Assembly: GCA_025054935.1 (NCBI GenBank)
Contig: JANWZD010000005.1
Location: forward strand, 124,001 to 188,000
Origin: Dehalococcoidia bacterium
GTDB taxonomy: Bacteria > Chloroflexota > Dehalococcoidia > SpSt-223
Direction: 5' to 3'
Length of the DNA stretch: 64,000 nucleotides
Within the stretch, counting starts at the first letter, position 1, and every line of letters begins with the position of its first letter. The translations under genes and the position numbers were made by a program. The notes under the pieces are model-generated. The model was not told the DNA's origin and did not search any database. It saw only the letters and a program-made list of their open reading frames with translations. Positions 52,266-60,189 of this stretch are shown piece after piece.

Positions 52266-53771
52266 ATGAACCAGCTTGTCGTGCTGCCCCTGCTCGTCTC
52301 GCTGCTGACGGCGGTGCTCTGTCTCCTCTCCTCGCGGTCGCGGGTGGCGCAGCGTCGGATTGCGATGGCGGGCGGCGCAGTGCTGCTGGCGGTCTCCCTT
52401 GGGCTGCTGCTGGCTGTCTGGACGGAGGGGATCCTCGTGGTTGCGATCGGCAGCTGGCCGGCCCCCTTCGGCATCGTGCTGGTTGCCGACCTGTTGAGCG
52501 CGATTATGGTGGCGATCACCGGTATCACCGGCGCGACGGTCCTTGTCTATTCGCTCCTGACCATCGACCGGCGGCGCCAGACCTTCGGCTACTACCCGGT
52601 CTACTTCGTCCTTCTCGGCGGGATCTGCGGCGCCTTTCTGACCGGCGACTTGTTCAACCTGTTCGTCTGGTTCGAGGTGATGCTGATCGCCTCCTACGTT
52701 CTGCTGGCGCTGGGCGGGGAGCGCGCTCAATTGGAAGGTTCGATCAAATATGTCACGCTCAACTTGATCGCATCATTCCTCTTCTTGACGGCGGTCGGCG
52801 TGCTCTATGGGACGGTCGGCACGCTGAACATGGCCGACCTTGCCATTCAATTGAACACTATCGCGCCGCCAGCGCTCGTCACCAGCCTTGCGATGCTCTT
52901 CCTGGTGGCGTTCGGCATCAAGGCGGCGATCTTTCCTCTCTTCTTTTGGCTTCCCGCCTCCTACCACACGCCGCCGGTCGCCGTCTCCGCAATTTTCGCC
53001 GGCATGCTGACGAAGGTCGGCGTCTACGCGCTCATTCGCGTCTTCACGCTGCTCTTCACCGCCGATACCGCAGTAACGCACACGCTCATCCTCGTTATCG
53101 CTGCTCTAACGATGATCACGGGGGTGTTGGGCGCAGTAGCGCAGTATGAGCTGCGGCGCGTCCTGTCGTTCCATATCATCAGCCAGATTGGCTACATGAT
53201 CATGGGGCTCGGGCTGTTCACGCCGCTCGGTCTGGCAGGGTCGATCTTCTACATCATCCATCACATCATCGTGAAGACAAACCTCTTCCTCATCGGAGGG
53301 ATCGCGGCGCGCGTGGTGGGGGCAGAGGACCTTCGTCGGATGGGCAGTCTCGTGACGTGGTTTCCTCTCCTTGCCGGGCTGTTTTTGATCCCGGCACTCT
53401 CGCTTGGCGGCGTCCCTCCCTTTTCGGGGTTCTTTGCCAAGCTGGCACTGGTCCAAGCTGGGCTGGCAGCCGGCCAGTACGTGGTCGTCGGCATCTCGCT
53501 CGCTACCGGCCTGCTGACCCTCTATTCGATGATCAAGATCTGGAACGAAGCGTTCTGGAAGCCGGCGCCGCCGGGCGCCGACGGCGAGCCGCCTCGTGAG
53601 CCGACGAAACGGATCATCGCGCTGCGGCCTTTGCTCGGGCCGGTAGTGACGCTCGCTGCGCTTACGGTTCTTATTGGCGTGCTCGCGGGGCCCGTGTTTG
53701 CGCTCGCTGAGGAAGCAGCCGACCAGCTCCTTGCCCGCGAGCGCTACATCGAAGCCGTGCTGGGGAGGTGA
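52266..53771 (+). CDS. mrpD: Multisubunit Na+/H+ antiporter subunit MrpD
   Basis: A 501-aa NuoN/NuoM-like subunit from ATG 52266. [20 protein letters not shown] then [65 protein letters not shown] and [13 protein letters not shown] mark the conserved Glu and Lys of the proton pathway. Its 14 helices are as expected. Seven bases separate it from mrpC and one from mrpE. Confidence 0.95.
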   Translation: MNQLVVLPLLVSLLTAVLCLLSSRSRVAQRRIAMAGGAVLLAVSLGLLLAVWTEGILVVAIGSWPAPFGIVLVADLLSAIMVAITGITGATVLVYSLLTIDRRRQTFGYYPVYFVLLGGICGAFLTGDLFNLFVWFEVMLIASYVLLALGGERAQLEGSIKYVTLNLIASFLFLTAVGVLYGTVGTLNMADLAIQLNTIAPPALVTSLAMLFLVAFGIKAAIFPLFFWLPASYHTPPVAVSAIFAGMLTKVGVYALIRVFTLLFTADTAVTHTLILVIAALTMITGVLGAVAQYELRRVLSFHIISQIGYMIMGLGLFTPLGLAGSIFYIIHHIIVKTNLFLIGGIAARVVGAEDLRRMGSLVTWFPLLAGLFLIPALSLGGVPPFSGFFAKLALVQAGLAAGQYVVVGISLATGLLTLYSMIKIWNEAFWKPAPPGADGEPPREPTKRIIALRPLLGPVVTLAALTVLIGVLAGPVFALAEEAADQLLARERYIEAVLGR

Positions 53772-53772
53772 G

Positions 53773-54246
53773 ATGCGCGGCCTGCTGATCAACATCTTTC
53801 TTGCCGCCAGCTGGGCAGCTGTGTCGGGGCGGCTCGACCTGCTCAACCTGAGCGTGGGATTTGCTCTCGGCTTCGTCATCCTGCTGTTCACGCACCATGT
53901 TGTCGGCGCCACCAGCTATATCCGGCGGGTCCGCAGCGTGCTCGAGCTCGCCGCGTTCTTTCTCGTCCAACTCGTTGCCGCGAACTTCCGCGTCGCCTAT
54001 GAGGTGCTGACGCCAAACTATCGGGCGCGTCCGGGGATCCTGGCGATCCCCCTCGATGCCAAGAGCGATGTCGAAATCACCGTGCTCGCCAATCTGATCA
54101 GTCTCACCCCCGGCACGCTCAGCCTCGACCTCTCCGACGACCGATCGACCCTGTTTATCCATACGATGTACATCGACGACGTCGAAAAGACCCGGCGCGA
54201 CATTAAGAACGGCTTCGAACGGCGGGTGATCGAGGTGTTCCGATGA
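53773..54246 (+). CDS. mrpE: Multisubunit Na+/H+ antiporter subunit MrpE
   Basis: A 157-aa subunit: two N-terminal helices (GFALGFVILLFTHHV and LELAAFFLVQLVAANFRVAY), then the soluble part with ITVLANLISLTPGTLSLDLS and LFIHTMYIDDVEK, the conserved MrpE motif. It overlaps mrpF by 4 nt. Confidence 0.94.
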   Translation: MRGLLINIFLAASWAAVSGRLDLLNLSVGFALGFVILLFTHHVVGATSYIRRVRSVLELAAFFLVQLVAANFRVAYEVLTPNYRARPGILAIPLDAKSDVEITVLANLISLTPGTLSLDLSDDRSTLFIHTMYIDDVEKTRRDIKNGFERRVIEVFR

Positions 54247-54530
54247 TGGTGGAAGGCCCGTTTTGGTTTCCAGCGGTTCTCTCCCTCGTTGTCGCGACGC
54301 TCGGGGTTGGGCTGGTGCTCAGCTTCCTGCGGGTGCTGATCGGTCCCCGGCCGGCTGACCGAGTGGTCGGCCTCGACCTAATCGCGTCGATCGTCGTCGC
54401 CGCGATCGCCGTCTTCGCGGTCGCGAGCGGCGACCGCGTCTATCTGGACGTGGCGATCGTGCTGGCGCTGATTGCTTTTCTCGGCACGATCGCCTTTGCC
54501 AGCTATCTCGTCAAGGCGCGGCTGCGATGA
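54243..54530 (+). CDS. mrpF: Multisubunit Na+/H+ antiporter subunit MrpF
   Basis: A 95-aa protein with three helices and the MrpF motif FLRVLIGPRPADRVVGLDLI, followed by YLDVAIVLALIAFLGTIAFA. Overlaps both neighbours by 4 nt. Confidence 0.95.
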   Translation: MMVEGPFWFPAVLSLVVATLGVGLVLSFLRVLIGPRPADRVVGLDLIASIVVAAIAVFAVASGDRVYLDVAIVLALIAFLGTIAFASYLVKARLR

Positions 54531-54961
54531 AAGACCTCGTCGTTTTGGCTTTGCTCCTCCTCGGCGCAGCGCTCTTGCTGCTCGCTGCGCTCGGTGTGCT
54601 CCGGATGCCGGATGTGTTCATGCGGATGTCGGCGGCGACGAAAGCGTCCTCGCTCGGCGCGGGATTGGTGGTGCTGGCGGTCGCGCTCTACTTCGGCGAT
54701 CTCGCGACGGTGACGCGCGCGCTGGCAGTGATCGCGTTTCTCTTCCTGACGGTGCCGGTCGCTTCTCACTTGATCGGCCGGGCGGCCTATATCGATGGCG
54801 CGCCGTTGTGGGAGCGAACGGTTGTCGATGAGCTGGCTGGCCACTACGAGCGTGCTCTCGAAGAGCGTGGCGGTCAGCCGACTGCGCTCTTCCCGCGACG
54901 CCCGCCTGCCTCTGCCCGCGCTGTTCCGTCGCTGCTGCGTGACCGCGAGGCGCCGGATTAA
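54527..54961 (+). CDS. mrpG: Multisubunit Na+/H+ antiporter subunit MrpG
   Basis: A 144-aa protein with three helices; ALGVLRMPDVFMRMSAATKA is the MrpG signature and FLTVPVASHLIGRAAY closes the domain. The C-terminal 40 residues are polar and extend beyond the family core. It is the last gene of the complete seven-gene mrp operon. Confidence 0.94.
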   Translation: MKDLVVLALLLLGAALLLLAALGVLRMPDVFMRMSAATKASSLGAGLVVLAVALYFGDLATVTRALAVIAFLFLTVPVASHLIGRAAYIDGAPLWERTVVDELAGHYERALEERGGQPTALFPRRPPASARAVPSLLRDREAPD

Positions 54962-55084
54962 GCGGCTGCTTGCCTCGCGGCCTGTCAGCGCTGCCTGCGC
55001 GCTCCCGATTCGACCGGCTCGAGCGTGCTAGGCTAGAATTCGCCGCAGTTTGCGTCCGGACTCGCCCTGCCCGAGGGGGATGGC

Positions 55085-55654
55085 ATGGAAGGCGGTATGT
55101 CCAGCGAGCCCGATGGCGTTCTCATTCAGCGCGCGAAGGAGCAGGTTTCTGCCTTCGGCGCGCTCTACGAGCGGCATGTTGACCGGGTCTTTGGGTACGT
55201 CCTTGCGCGTGTCGGCGACCCCGCCGAGGCCGAGGATGTGACGGCGCGCGTCTTCCTCCAAGCGCTTACCCATCTTCCTGGCTACACAGACCGCGGCGCG
55301 CCGTTTTCCGCCTGGCTGTTCCGCATTGCGCACAATTTAGTGGCAAACTGGCATCGCGAGCGCGAGCGCCGCCAGCGCGCTCTCGGGGAAATGCTGCGCC
55401 AAGAGCTTGACCGCACGAGTGAGCGCTTGGAGGCGCTGACCCGGCATGACGCCCTCGTCCAACTGCGCAACGCCCTCCAGAGCTTGCCGCTGGACCGCCA
55501 ACGGCTGCTCACGCTCAAGTTTGTCGACGACCTCTCGAACGCGGAGATCGGCCGGCTAATGGGGCGGAGCGAAGGCGCAATAAAGGCGCTCCTGCACCGC
55601 ACAGTCGCCACCCTGCGCCGGGCGCTGAGAACAATGGACGACGCCCTTGCGTGA
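55085..55654 (+). CDS. ECF-type RNA polymerase sigma factor
   Basis: A 189-aa sigma-70 family protein of the extracytoplasmic-function class. Region 2: FGALYERHVDRVFGYVLARV, then AEDVTARVFLQAL and FSAWLFRIAHNLVANWHRER. Region 4: LQSLPLDRQRLLTLKFVDDL, then SNAEIGRLMGRSEGAIKALL, an ordinary helix-turn-helix. No anti-sigma factor gene is adjacent. ATG 55085, with MSS 4 codons later as alternative. It is followed 6 nt later by accB, suggesting co-transcription with lipid synthesis genes. Confidence 0.9.
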   Translation: MEGGMSSEPDGVLIQRAKEQVSAFGALYERHVDRVFGYVLARVGDPAEAEDVTARVFLQALTHLPGYTDRGAPFSAWLFRIAHNLVANWHRERERRQRALGEMLRQELDRTSERLEALTRHDALVQLRNALQSLPLDRQRLLTLKFVDDLSNAEIGRLMGRSEGAIKALLHRTVATLRRALRTMDDALA

Positions 55655-55660
55655 GTCGGC

Positions 55661-56080
55661 GTGACGGTGTCGCCGACCTGGCCGACGACCCTGCGCTCGC
55701 TCTTGGCTGAGCTTGCCGCGAGCGGGGTCGACGAGTTCGAATTCGCAAGCGGCGACACGCGACTGCGGATTCGCCGGAAGCCGGGGCAACTGGCGGCGGC
55801 GCGCGACGCTTCTGCAGCCGCAGTGCCGCCGGTCCGCGGCGCAACGATCGTCGCGCCGCTGGCAGGGATCTTCTATCGCGCTGCCTCGCCCGGCGCGGAG
55901 CCGTTCGTTCGCGAAGGAGATACGGTCGCACCGGGGCAGCCGATCGGCCTGATCGAGGCGATGAAAGTGTTCAACGAAGTGCGCGCTGACCGCGGCGGGC
56001 GGATTGTCCGCTTCCTGGTCGACAATGGTCAGCTCGTTCGGGCGGGCGACCCGCTCGTGGAGCTGGAGGAAGCGGAATGA
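55661..56080 (+). CDS. accB: Biotin carboxyl carrier protein of acetyl-CoA carboxylase
   Basis: A 139-aa AccB starting at GTG. An N-terminal FEFASGDTRLRIRRKPG segment, a Pro/Ala linker, and a C-terminal biotinyl domain: VAPLAGIFYRAASPGAEPFV (thumb region), GDTVAPGQPIGLIEAMKVFN (biotinylated Lys in EAMK) and DNGQLVRAGDPLVELE. It carries CO2 between biotin carboxylase and AccA/AccD. fabH starts in its stop codon (ATGA). accC is not in the window. Confidence 0.94.
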   Translation: MTVSPTWPTTLRSLLAELAASGVDEFEFASGDTRLRIRRKPGQLAAARDASAAAVPPVRGATIVAPLAGIFYRAASPGAEPFVREGDTVAPGQPIGLIEAMKVFNEVRADRGGRIVRFLVDNGQLVRAGDPLVELEEAE

Positions 56081-57156
56081 GCCGCGTTCGGATCGTCGGC
56101 TGGGGCAAGCATCTTCCGAGCAAGGTGGTGACGAACGACGATCTGGCGCTGATCGTCGACACCTCCGACGAGTGGATCCGGACCCGCACCGGCATTCAAA
56201 CGCGCCGGATCGCGCAGGATGACGAGAGCGCCGCGTCGCTGGGCGCGGCGGCGGCGTGTCGGGCGCTCGAACGAGCAGCAATCGCGCCGACAGAGGTCGA
56301 CCTGATCATCTGCGCGACGGCAACCCCCGACCGCATCTTTCCCTCGACTGCCTCGCTTATCCAGCATGCGATCGGTGCCACGCGGGCTGCTGCTTTCGAC
56401 CTCGGTGCGGCCTGCTCCGGGTTCGTCTACGCCTTTGTCACTGCGGCGCAGTTCATTGCCAGCGGCGCCTACCGCACGGTGCTGGTTGTGGGAAGCGAGA
56501 TTTTCAGCCGAATCCTCGACTGGAGCGATCGCAACACGTGCGTGCTGTTTGGCGACGGCGCCGGCGCAATGGTGCTGCAAGCCGGTGAGGGCGAGGAGGA
56601 TGTCCTCGGCTTCACCCTCCGCTCTGATGGAAGCGGCGCCGACCTCCTCTACGTGCCCTGCGCGACCGGAGTGAAGGCGTTCCAGCCGCCGGATGGACGG
56701 CCCGCCCTGCGGATGCAGGGCAGCGAGGTGTTCAAGTTCGCCGTTCAAGCGATCGTCGAGTCGACCCAGGCAGTGGTTGCGGCGGCAGGGCTGGACCTCG
56801 CGGAGGTCGACATGATCGTCGCTCATCAGGCCAATGAACGTATCCTCCGCTCGGCAGCGAAGCAGCTGGGGCTGCCTGGGCGGAAGTTCTATCAGAACCT
56901 CCAGCGGTACGGGAACACCTCTGCGGCGTCGATCCCGATCGCGTTCACGGAAGCAGTCGAAGAGGGCAAGATCCGGTCCGGAGACAAGGTGATCTTCGTC
57001 GGGTTTGGAGGCGGGCTCGCCTGGGGCGCGGTGCTTGTCCAGTTCGGCGTCCGCGCCGCGAGCGCGCCGCGCCGTCCATTTCCTGCCACGGTCTGGCACA
57101 AGGCGCAGGACGTCAGGCGGTGGCTTCCTCTCGGGCGCCGCCGTCCTCTGCCCTAA
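56077..57156 (+). CDS. fabH: Beta-ketoacyl-ACP synthase III
   Basis: A 359-aa condensing enzyme that starts fatty acid synthesis from acyl-CoA and malonyl-ACP. Catalytic Cys in FDLGAACSGFVYAF (about residue 113), His in IVAHQANERIL, Asn in YGNTSAASIPIA, and FVGFGGGLAWGAVL near the end. The first part VGWGKHLPSKVVTNDDL fits the family. About 30 residues after the usual end (ASAPRRPFPATVWHKAQDVR on) are an unusual basic C-terminal extension. Confidence 0.95.
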   Translation: MSRVRIVGWGKHLPSKVVTNDDLALIVDTSDEWIRTRTGIQTRRIAQDDESAASLGAAAACRALERAAIAPTEVDLIICATATPDRIFPSTASLIQHAIGATRAAAFDLGAACSGFVYAFVTAAQFIASGAYRTVLVVGSEIFSRILDWSDRNTCVLFGDGAGAMVLQAGEGEEDVLGFTLRSDGSGADLLYVPCATGVKAFQPPDGRPALRMQGSEVFKFAVQAIVESTQAVVAAAGLDLAEVDMIVAHQANERILRSAAKQLGLPGRKFYQNLQRYGNTSAASIPIAFTEAVEEGKIRSGDKVIFVGFGGGLAWGAVLVQFGVRAASAPRRPFPATVWHKAQDVRRWLPLGRRRPLP

Positions 57157-57159
57157 GCA

Positions 57160-57184
57160 GTCGCCGGTCCGACGGACCGGCGAC
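57160..57184. terminator. 11-bp perfect hairpin between fabH and the small membrane protein gene
   Basis: GTCGCCGGTCC and GGACCGGCGAC around the loop GAC, 3 nt after the fabH stop and between convergent genes. No T-run follows on either strand, so bidirectional termination is probable but not certain. Confidence 0.5.
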
Positions 57185-57208
57185 ATGGCAATGGAGGCGA
57201 GCCGCGCT

Positions 57209-57322
57209 CTAGCGCGACGAGACCTTCCACGTGCTCAGCATATGCGTGCCGGCGATCGCCAGCACCGCTGAAACGAGCGAGACGAGCAGCAATCCTGAGA
57301 TGGTTCCAAGGTGTTCGATCAT
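57209..57322 (-). CDS. Small membrane protein (37 aa)
   Basis: An ORF of 37 codons with an AGGAG ribosome site 8-9 nt before ATG 57322. It is MIEHLGTISGLLLVSLVSAV then LAIAGTHMLSTWKVSSR: one transmembrane helix flanked by a short N-terminus and a positively charged tail, so an N-out/C-in single-span protein by the positive-inside rule. Stop TAG at 57211-57209. No relative recognised. It lies between fabH and the proline-rich membrane protein, in its own transcription direction. Confidence 0.5.
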   Translation of the reverse strand: MIEHLGTISGLLLVSLVSAVLAIAGTHMLSTWKVSSR

Positions 57323-57448
57323 GGCGCGAATCTCCTGAGTGCAGGATGGCTCCAGTATTGCGTGCTATCCTGCTCGCGCCATTGTCCGGGCGGCGGGACT
57401 TTGGGCGCGACCTCCGGTCAGGGGCAGCGCTGTCCAAAAGGACAGCGT

Positions 57449-58303
57449 TTAGGGACGGGGCGATGGGGAGGGGCTGGCAGTAGGCGTCTGCGGTGGGGGA
57501 GTAGCCGTTGCCGGAAGCTGGCTGGGCGGCGTGATGGCGGGCGGCCGCGTTGGCGGGCGATAGCCGGGCTGGGTGGCGATGGCGGGTGGCCGAGTCGGGG
57601 GGCGATAGCCGGGTTGGCCGGGCAGGGCCGTCGCTGCTCCCGCCGGTGTCGTCATGGCGTCGGCGCGCACCTCGAAGCGGACAGCCCCGACGGTCTCCCG
57701 CTGCCCATCGGGACCGACGAGGGCAAGCCGGAACTGATACTGCCCCGGCGGGAAGGGCTGCCGAAGGGCATACCACCACGTTGTGCCCGTCATGGACTCA
57801 GCGACTTGGACGATATCGGGCGGCCGAATCTCTGTCGCTCTGCCGCTGCCCTCGACCCGCTCCCAGATGACGAGGGCCTCTCCGCGATAGCCGCGCGGAA
57901 CCCACTCATAGATGACCCGGCCGGCCATGCCGCGATTATCCGCGGGAAAGGCGGAAGCGGCACTGTGATACTGGCCATCGGGGCCGATTGGCGCGACCTT
58001 CACGACGCGGACGACGGGCTTGCCGCTCGCACCGGCGACGAGGCGAGGACCAACACCGCTCCAGAGGATGCCGACGCCGCCCCCAAGCATGACGCACAGC
58101 ACGGCGAGACAGCCAAGCGCTGGTGGGATGAAGGGCAGTGGTCCCCCGCGGTGCGCCGACCCTGCGGCGGCGGGACGGGAAGCAGCGGCTGGCTCGGGAC
58201 TGGGCGGCGGAGAGGGGGCGAGCGCCTCATCGAGAGGGGGGGGCGCCTCGCTTGTCGAGGTGGCGTCCTGGGAGGAAGGTAGTTCGTGGGGCGGCTCGTG
58301 CAC
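57449..58303 (-). CDS. Membrane-anchored protein with proline-rich tail
   Basis: A 284-aa protein. GTG 58303 follows AGGAG; the frame opens at a GTG 12 bases earlier. Residues 1-60 are Pro/Ser/Ala-rich cytoplasmic. A helix at about 62-85 (ALGCLAVLCVMLGGGVGILW) anchors it. Residues about 95-215 form a beta-rich outer domain (ALVIWERVEGSGRA, PPGQYQFRLALVGPDGQRET). The tail holds two copies of GYRPPTRPPAIAT-like repeats and then PATATPPPQTPTASPSPSPR. Unknown function; likely surface or cell-wall spanning. Confidence 0.65.
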   Translation of the reverse strand: MHEPPHELPSSQDATSTSEAPPPLDEALAPSPPPSPEPAAASRPAAAGSAHRGGPLPFIPPALGCLAVLCVMLGGGVGILWSGVGPRLVAGASGKPVVRVVKVAPIGPDGQYHSAASAFPADNRGMAGRVIYEWVPRGYRGEALVIWERVEGSGRATEIRPPDIVQVAESMTGTTWWYALRQPFPPGQYQFRLALVGPDGQRETVGAVRFEVRADAMTTPAGAATALPGQPGYRPPTRPPAIATQPGYRPPTRPPAITPPSQLPATATPPPQTPTASPSPSPRP

Positions 58304-58373
58304 GGCTCTCCTCACTCGCCCGGAGTGCTCCTACGATAGCGCGATGTCCGCGGGTTTGCGATCCCCTTGCTGG

Positions 58374-59012
58374 TCAGGGAAGAGCATTCTCGGCGTGTTT
58401 GAGGTAGTACGTCATCGATTGGAGGGCAACGACAGGGTCGATGTCGCGCACGCGGACATGCGGCGGAACGCTAAGGGTGATCGGCGCGTAGTTCAAGAGC
58501 CCGGTGACGCCGACAGCGACAAGCTGGTCGACGACCGTCTGCGCCTGCGCGGCGGGTACGGCGACGATCCCGATATCGAGCCGCTCTGCCCGAGCAACGG
58601 TGGCGAGGTCGTCCATCGAACGGACGATCAGGTCGCCGACCGCGGTGCCGATCTTCGCCGGGTCGTTATCGAAGAGCGCGACGACGCGGAAGCCCTCGGA
58701 CGCGAAGCCGGGGTAGCTGGCGATCGCGCGGCCGAGCCGGCCGATGCCGATGATCGCCATCCGCCATTCGCGGTCGAGCCCCAGGATGCGGCGGATCTCG
58801 GTCTTGAGATGAGCAACGTCGTAGCCGGTGCCCTGCTTGCCGAATTCTCCGAAGTAGCTGAGGTCCTTGCGGATTTGGGCGGGGGTAACGCCGAGGAGGC
58901 GGCCGAGGTCGAGGGAGCTGATGACGGCGGTCCCCCGCGCTTCCAGCTGGGCGAGCGCGCGCGCGTAGATGGGCAGCCGGCGAACGACAACTTCAGGAAT
59001 GCGCGAACTCAC
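58374..59012 (-). CDS. rex: Redox-sensing transcriptional repressor Rex
   Basis: A 212-aa Rex: N-terminal winged helix (VVRRLPIYARALAQLEARG, DLGRLLGVTPAQIRKDLSYF then GEFGKQGTGYDV) and C-terminal Rossmann domain for NAD(H) (WRMAIIGIGRLGRAIASYPG, ALFDNDPAKIG, GIVAVPAAQAQ, LLNYAPITLSVP). It represses fermentative and respiratory genes when NADH is low and lets go when NADH is high. GTG 59012 overlaps the ubiE stop by 4 nt. A Rex-like site lies upstream of ubiE, consistent with autoregulation. Confidence 0.94.
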   Translation of the reverse strand: MSSRIPEVVVRRLPIYARALAQLEARGTAVISSLDLGRLLGVTPAQIRKDLSYFGEFGKQGTGYDVAHLKTEIRRILGLDREWRMAIIGIGRLGRAIASYPGFASEGFRVVALFDNDPAKIGTAVGDLIVRSMDDLATVARAERLDIGIVAVPAAQAQTVVDQLVAVGVTGLLNYAPITLSVPPHVRVRDIDPVVALQSMTYYLKHAENALP

Positions 59013-59725
59013 GGTGCGGCCTCGAGCGGCTTCGTGCCCCAGTGGATGGCGATCGTACCGAAGTTCAGCGGTTCGTACTCGGGGAAGAGCAGACCGCATT
59101 CGGCGAAGAGGGTACGTAGGGCCTCAGCGTCGGGAAAGTGGTCGACCGACTGGGGCAGGTAACGATAGGCGGCGAAGCTGCCGGAGACGAGCCCGCCGAT
59201 GAGGGGGACAACCCGGTGAAAGTAGAGCCGGAAGAGAGGAGCAATCCACGGCAGGAGAGGACGCGTCAACTCGAGGCAAACCACCCGTCCCCCCGGGCGG
59301 ACGACACGGATCATCTCGGCGAGGGCGCGGCGCAGGTCCGGGAGATTGCGCAAGCCGAACCCGATGGTGACGCCATCGAAGCTGTTGTCGCGAAATGGAA
59401 GCGCAAGGGCATCGCCCTCGACGCGGGCGATCCGGCCGGATGCGCGGACCTTCGCATCGCCCGCAAGGAGCATCGGGCGGGAGAAATCGAGGCCGACCAC
59501 GAAGGGGGCAAGCGTTGCGAGGTCGGTGGCGATGTCGCCGGTGCCGGTTGCAACGTCGAGGAAGCGCTCTCCCACGATCGGAGCGGCGATCTCGGCGGCG
59601 CGGCGCTGCCAGCGGCGATACTGGCCGAACGTCATGATGGCGTTCATCAGGTCGTAGTGACCGGCGATGCGGTCGAACATGCGCCGGACGTAGCGCGCGC
59701 GCGCCGCGCCGCGGAGATGCGCCAT
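59009..59725 (-). CDS. ubiE: UbiE/MenG-type demethylmenaquinone methyltransferase
   Basis: A 238-aa SAM-dependent enzyme that C-methylates demethylmenaquinone (or 2-polyprenyl benzoquinone) in quinone synthesis. YVRRMFDRIAGHYDLMNAIM then TFGQYRRWQR is the UbiE signature. FLDVATGTGDIATDLA is the SAM loop; GDALALPFRDNSFDGVTIGF then GLRNLPDLRRAL is the second signature. YRYLPQSVDHFPDAEALR closes it. ATG 59725 follows GGGAGG; the frame opens upstream to 59815. Cotranscribed with rex, linking quinone supply and redox control. Confidence 0.93.
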   Translation of the reverse strand: MAHLRGAARARYVRRMFDRIAGHYDLMNAIMTFGQYRRWQRRAAEIAAPIVGERFLDVATGTGDIATDLATLAPFVVGLDFSRPMLLAGDAKVRASGRIARVEGDALALPFRDNSFDGVTIGFGLRNLPDLRRALAEMIRVVRPGGRVVCLELTRPLLPWIAPLFRLYFHRVVPLIGGLVSGSFAAYRYLPQSVDHFPDAEALRTLFAECGLLFPEYEPLNFGTIAIHWGTKPLEAAP

Positions 59726-59815
59726 CCTCGGCGGCCTCCCGCTGGGGAGTGGAGTAAGCTGTCGACCCTCGCGTCGACGGTGCCGCAAGCAGAAGCGCAA
59801 GGCCACAAGCGGCAT

Positions 59816-59833
59816 TTGTACATTCTATCACAA
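59816..59833. promoter_or_regulatory. Probable Rex operator upstream of ubiE-rex
   Basis: TTGTACATTCTATCACAA is 18 bp, with TTGT and ACAA ends and CACAA intact. The known Rex operator is TTGTGAnnnnnnTCACAA; there are 3-4 mismatches, mostly in the left inner arm. It lies 90 nt before the ubiE ATG. The minus strand within it reads TAGAAT, a possible -10 box, so binding would block the promoter. Confidence 0.5.
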
Positions 59834-60189
59834 TCATGTCCCTCGCATGCGCCGAGAAGCGAGCAGAAGCGCGGGCAGGGAAGACGGCTGCTTTCGAGGT
59901 CAGGGCGGGCGCGCTCCGCACGCTGGACCAGATGGAAGATGCGGAGGGGGAAAGCGGCTGCCTGGCACGCGACGCGCTCCTGATGCTCGCGGCGAAGAGG
60001 CGCAACAGGCGCTTGCCGTGCCGACCACGGCGTGGGCCGAGGGCGCAGCGCGTCCGCTAGCCCGGCTCGCATTCAGGTCCTCGGCTGCGCCGGGACGGCC
60101 GCTGCTTAGACGAGAGCGCGGGGTTCTCGCCGATGCCGATCCCGCTCCCGGCGCACCTTGCTGTCCGGCGCGTTCTCTTCGCGGCAGCG
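59834..60189. other. Intergenic stretch upstream of ubiE and after the surface-protein operon
   Basis: Convergent/divergent gap of about 355 bases. Open frames here lack ribosome sites and motifs. No terminator found. Confidence 0.3.
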
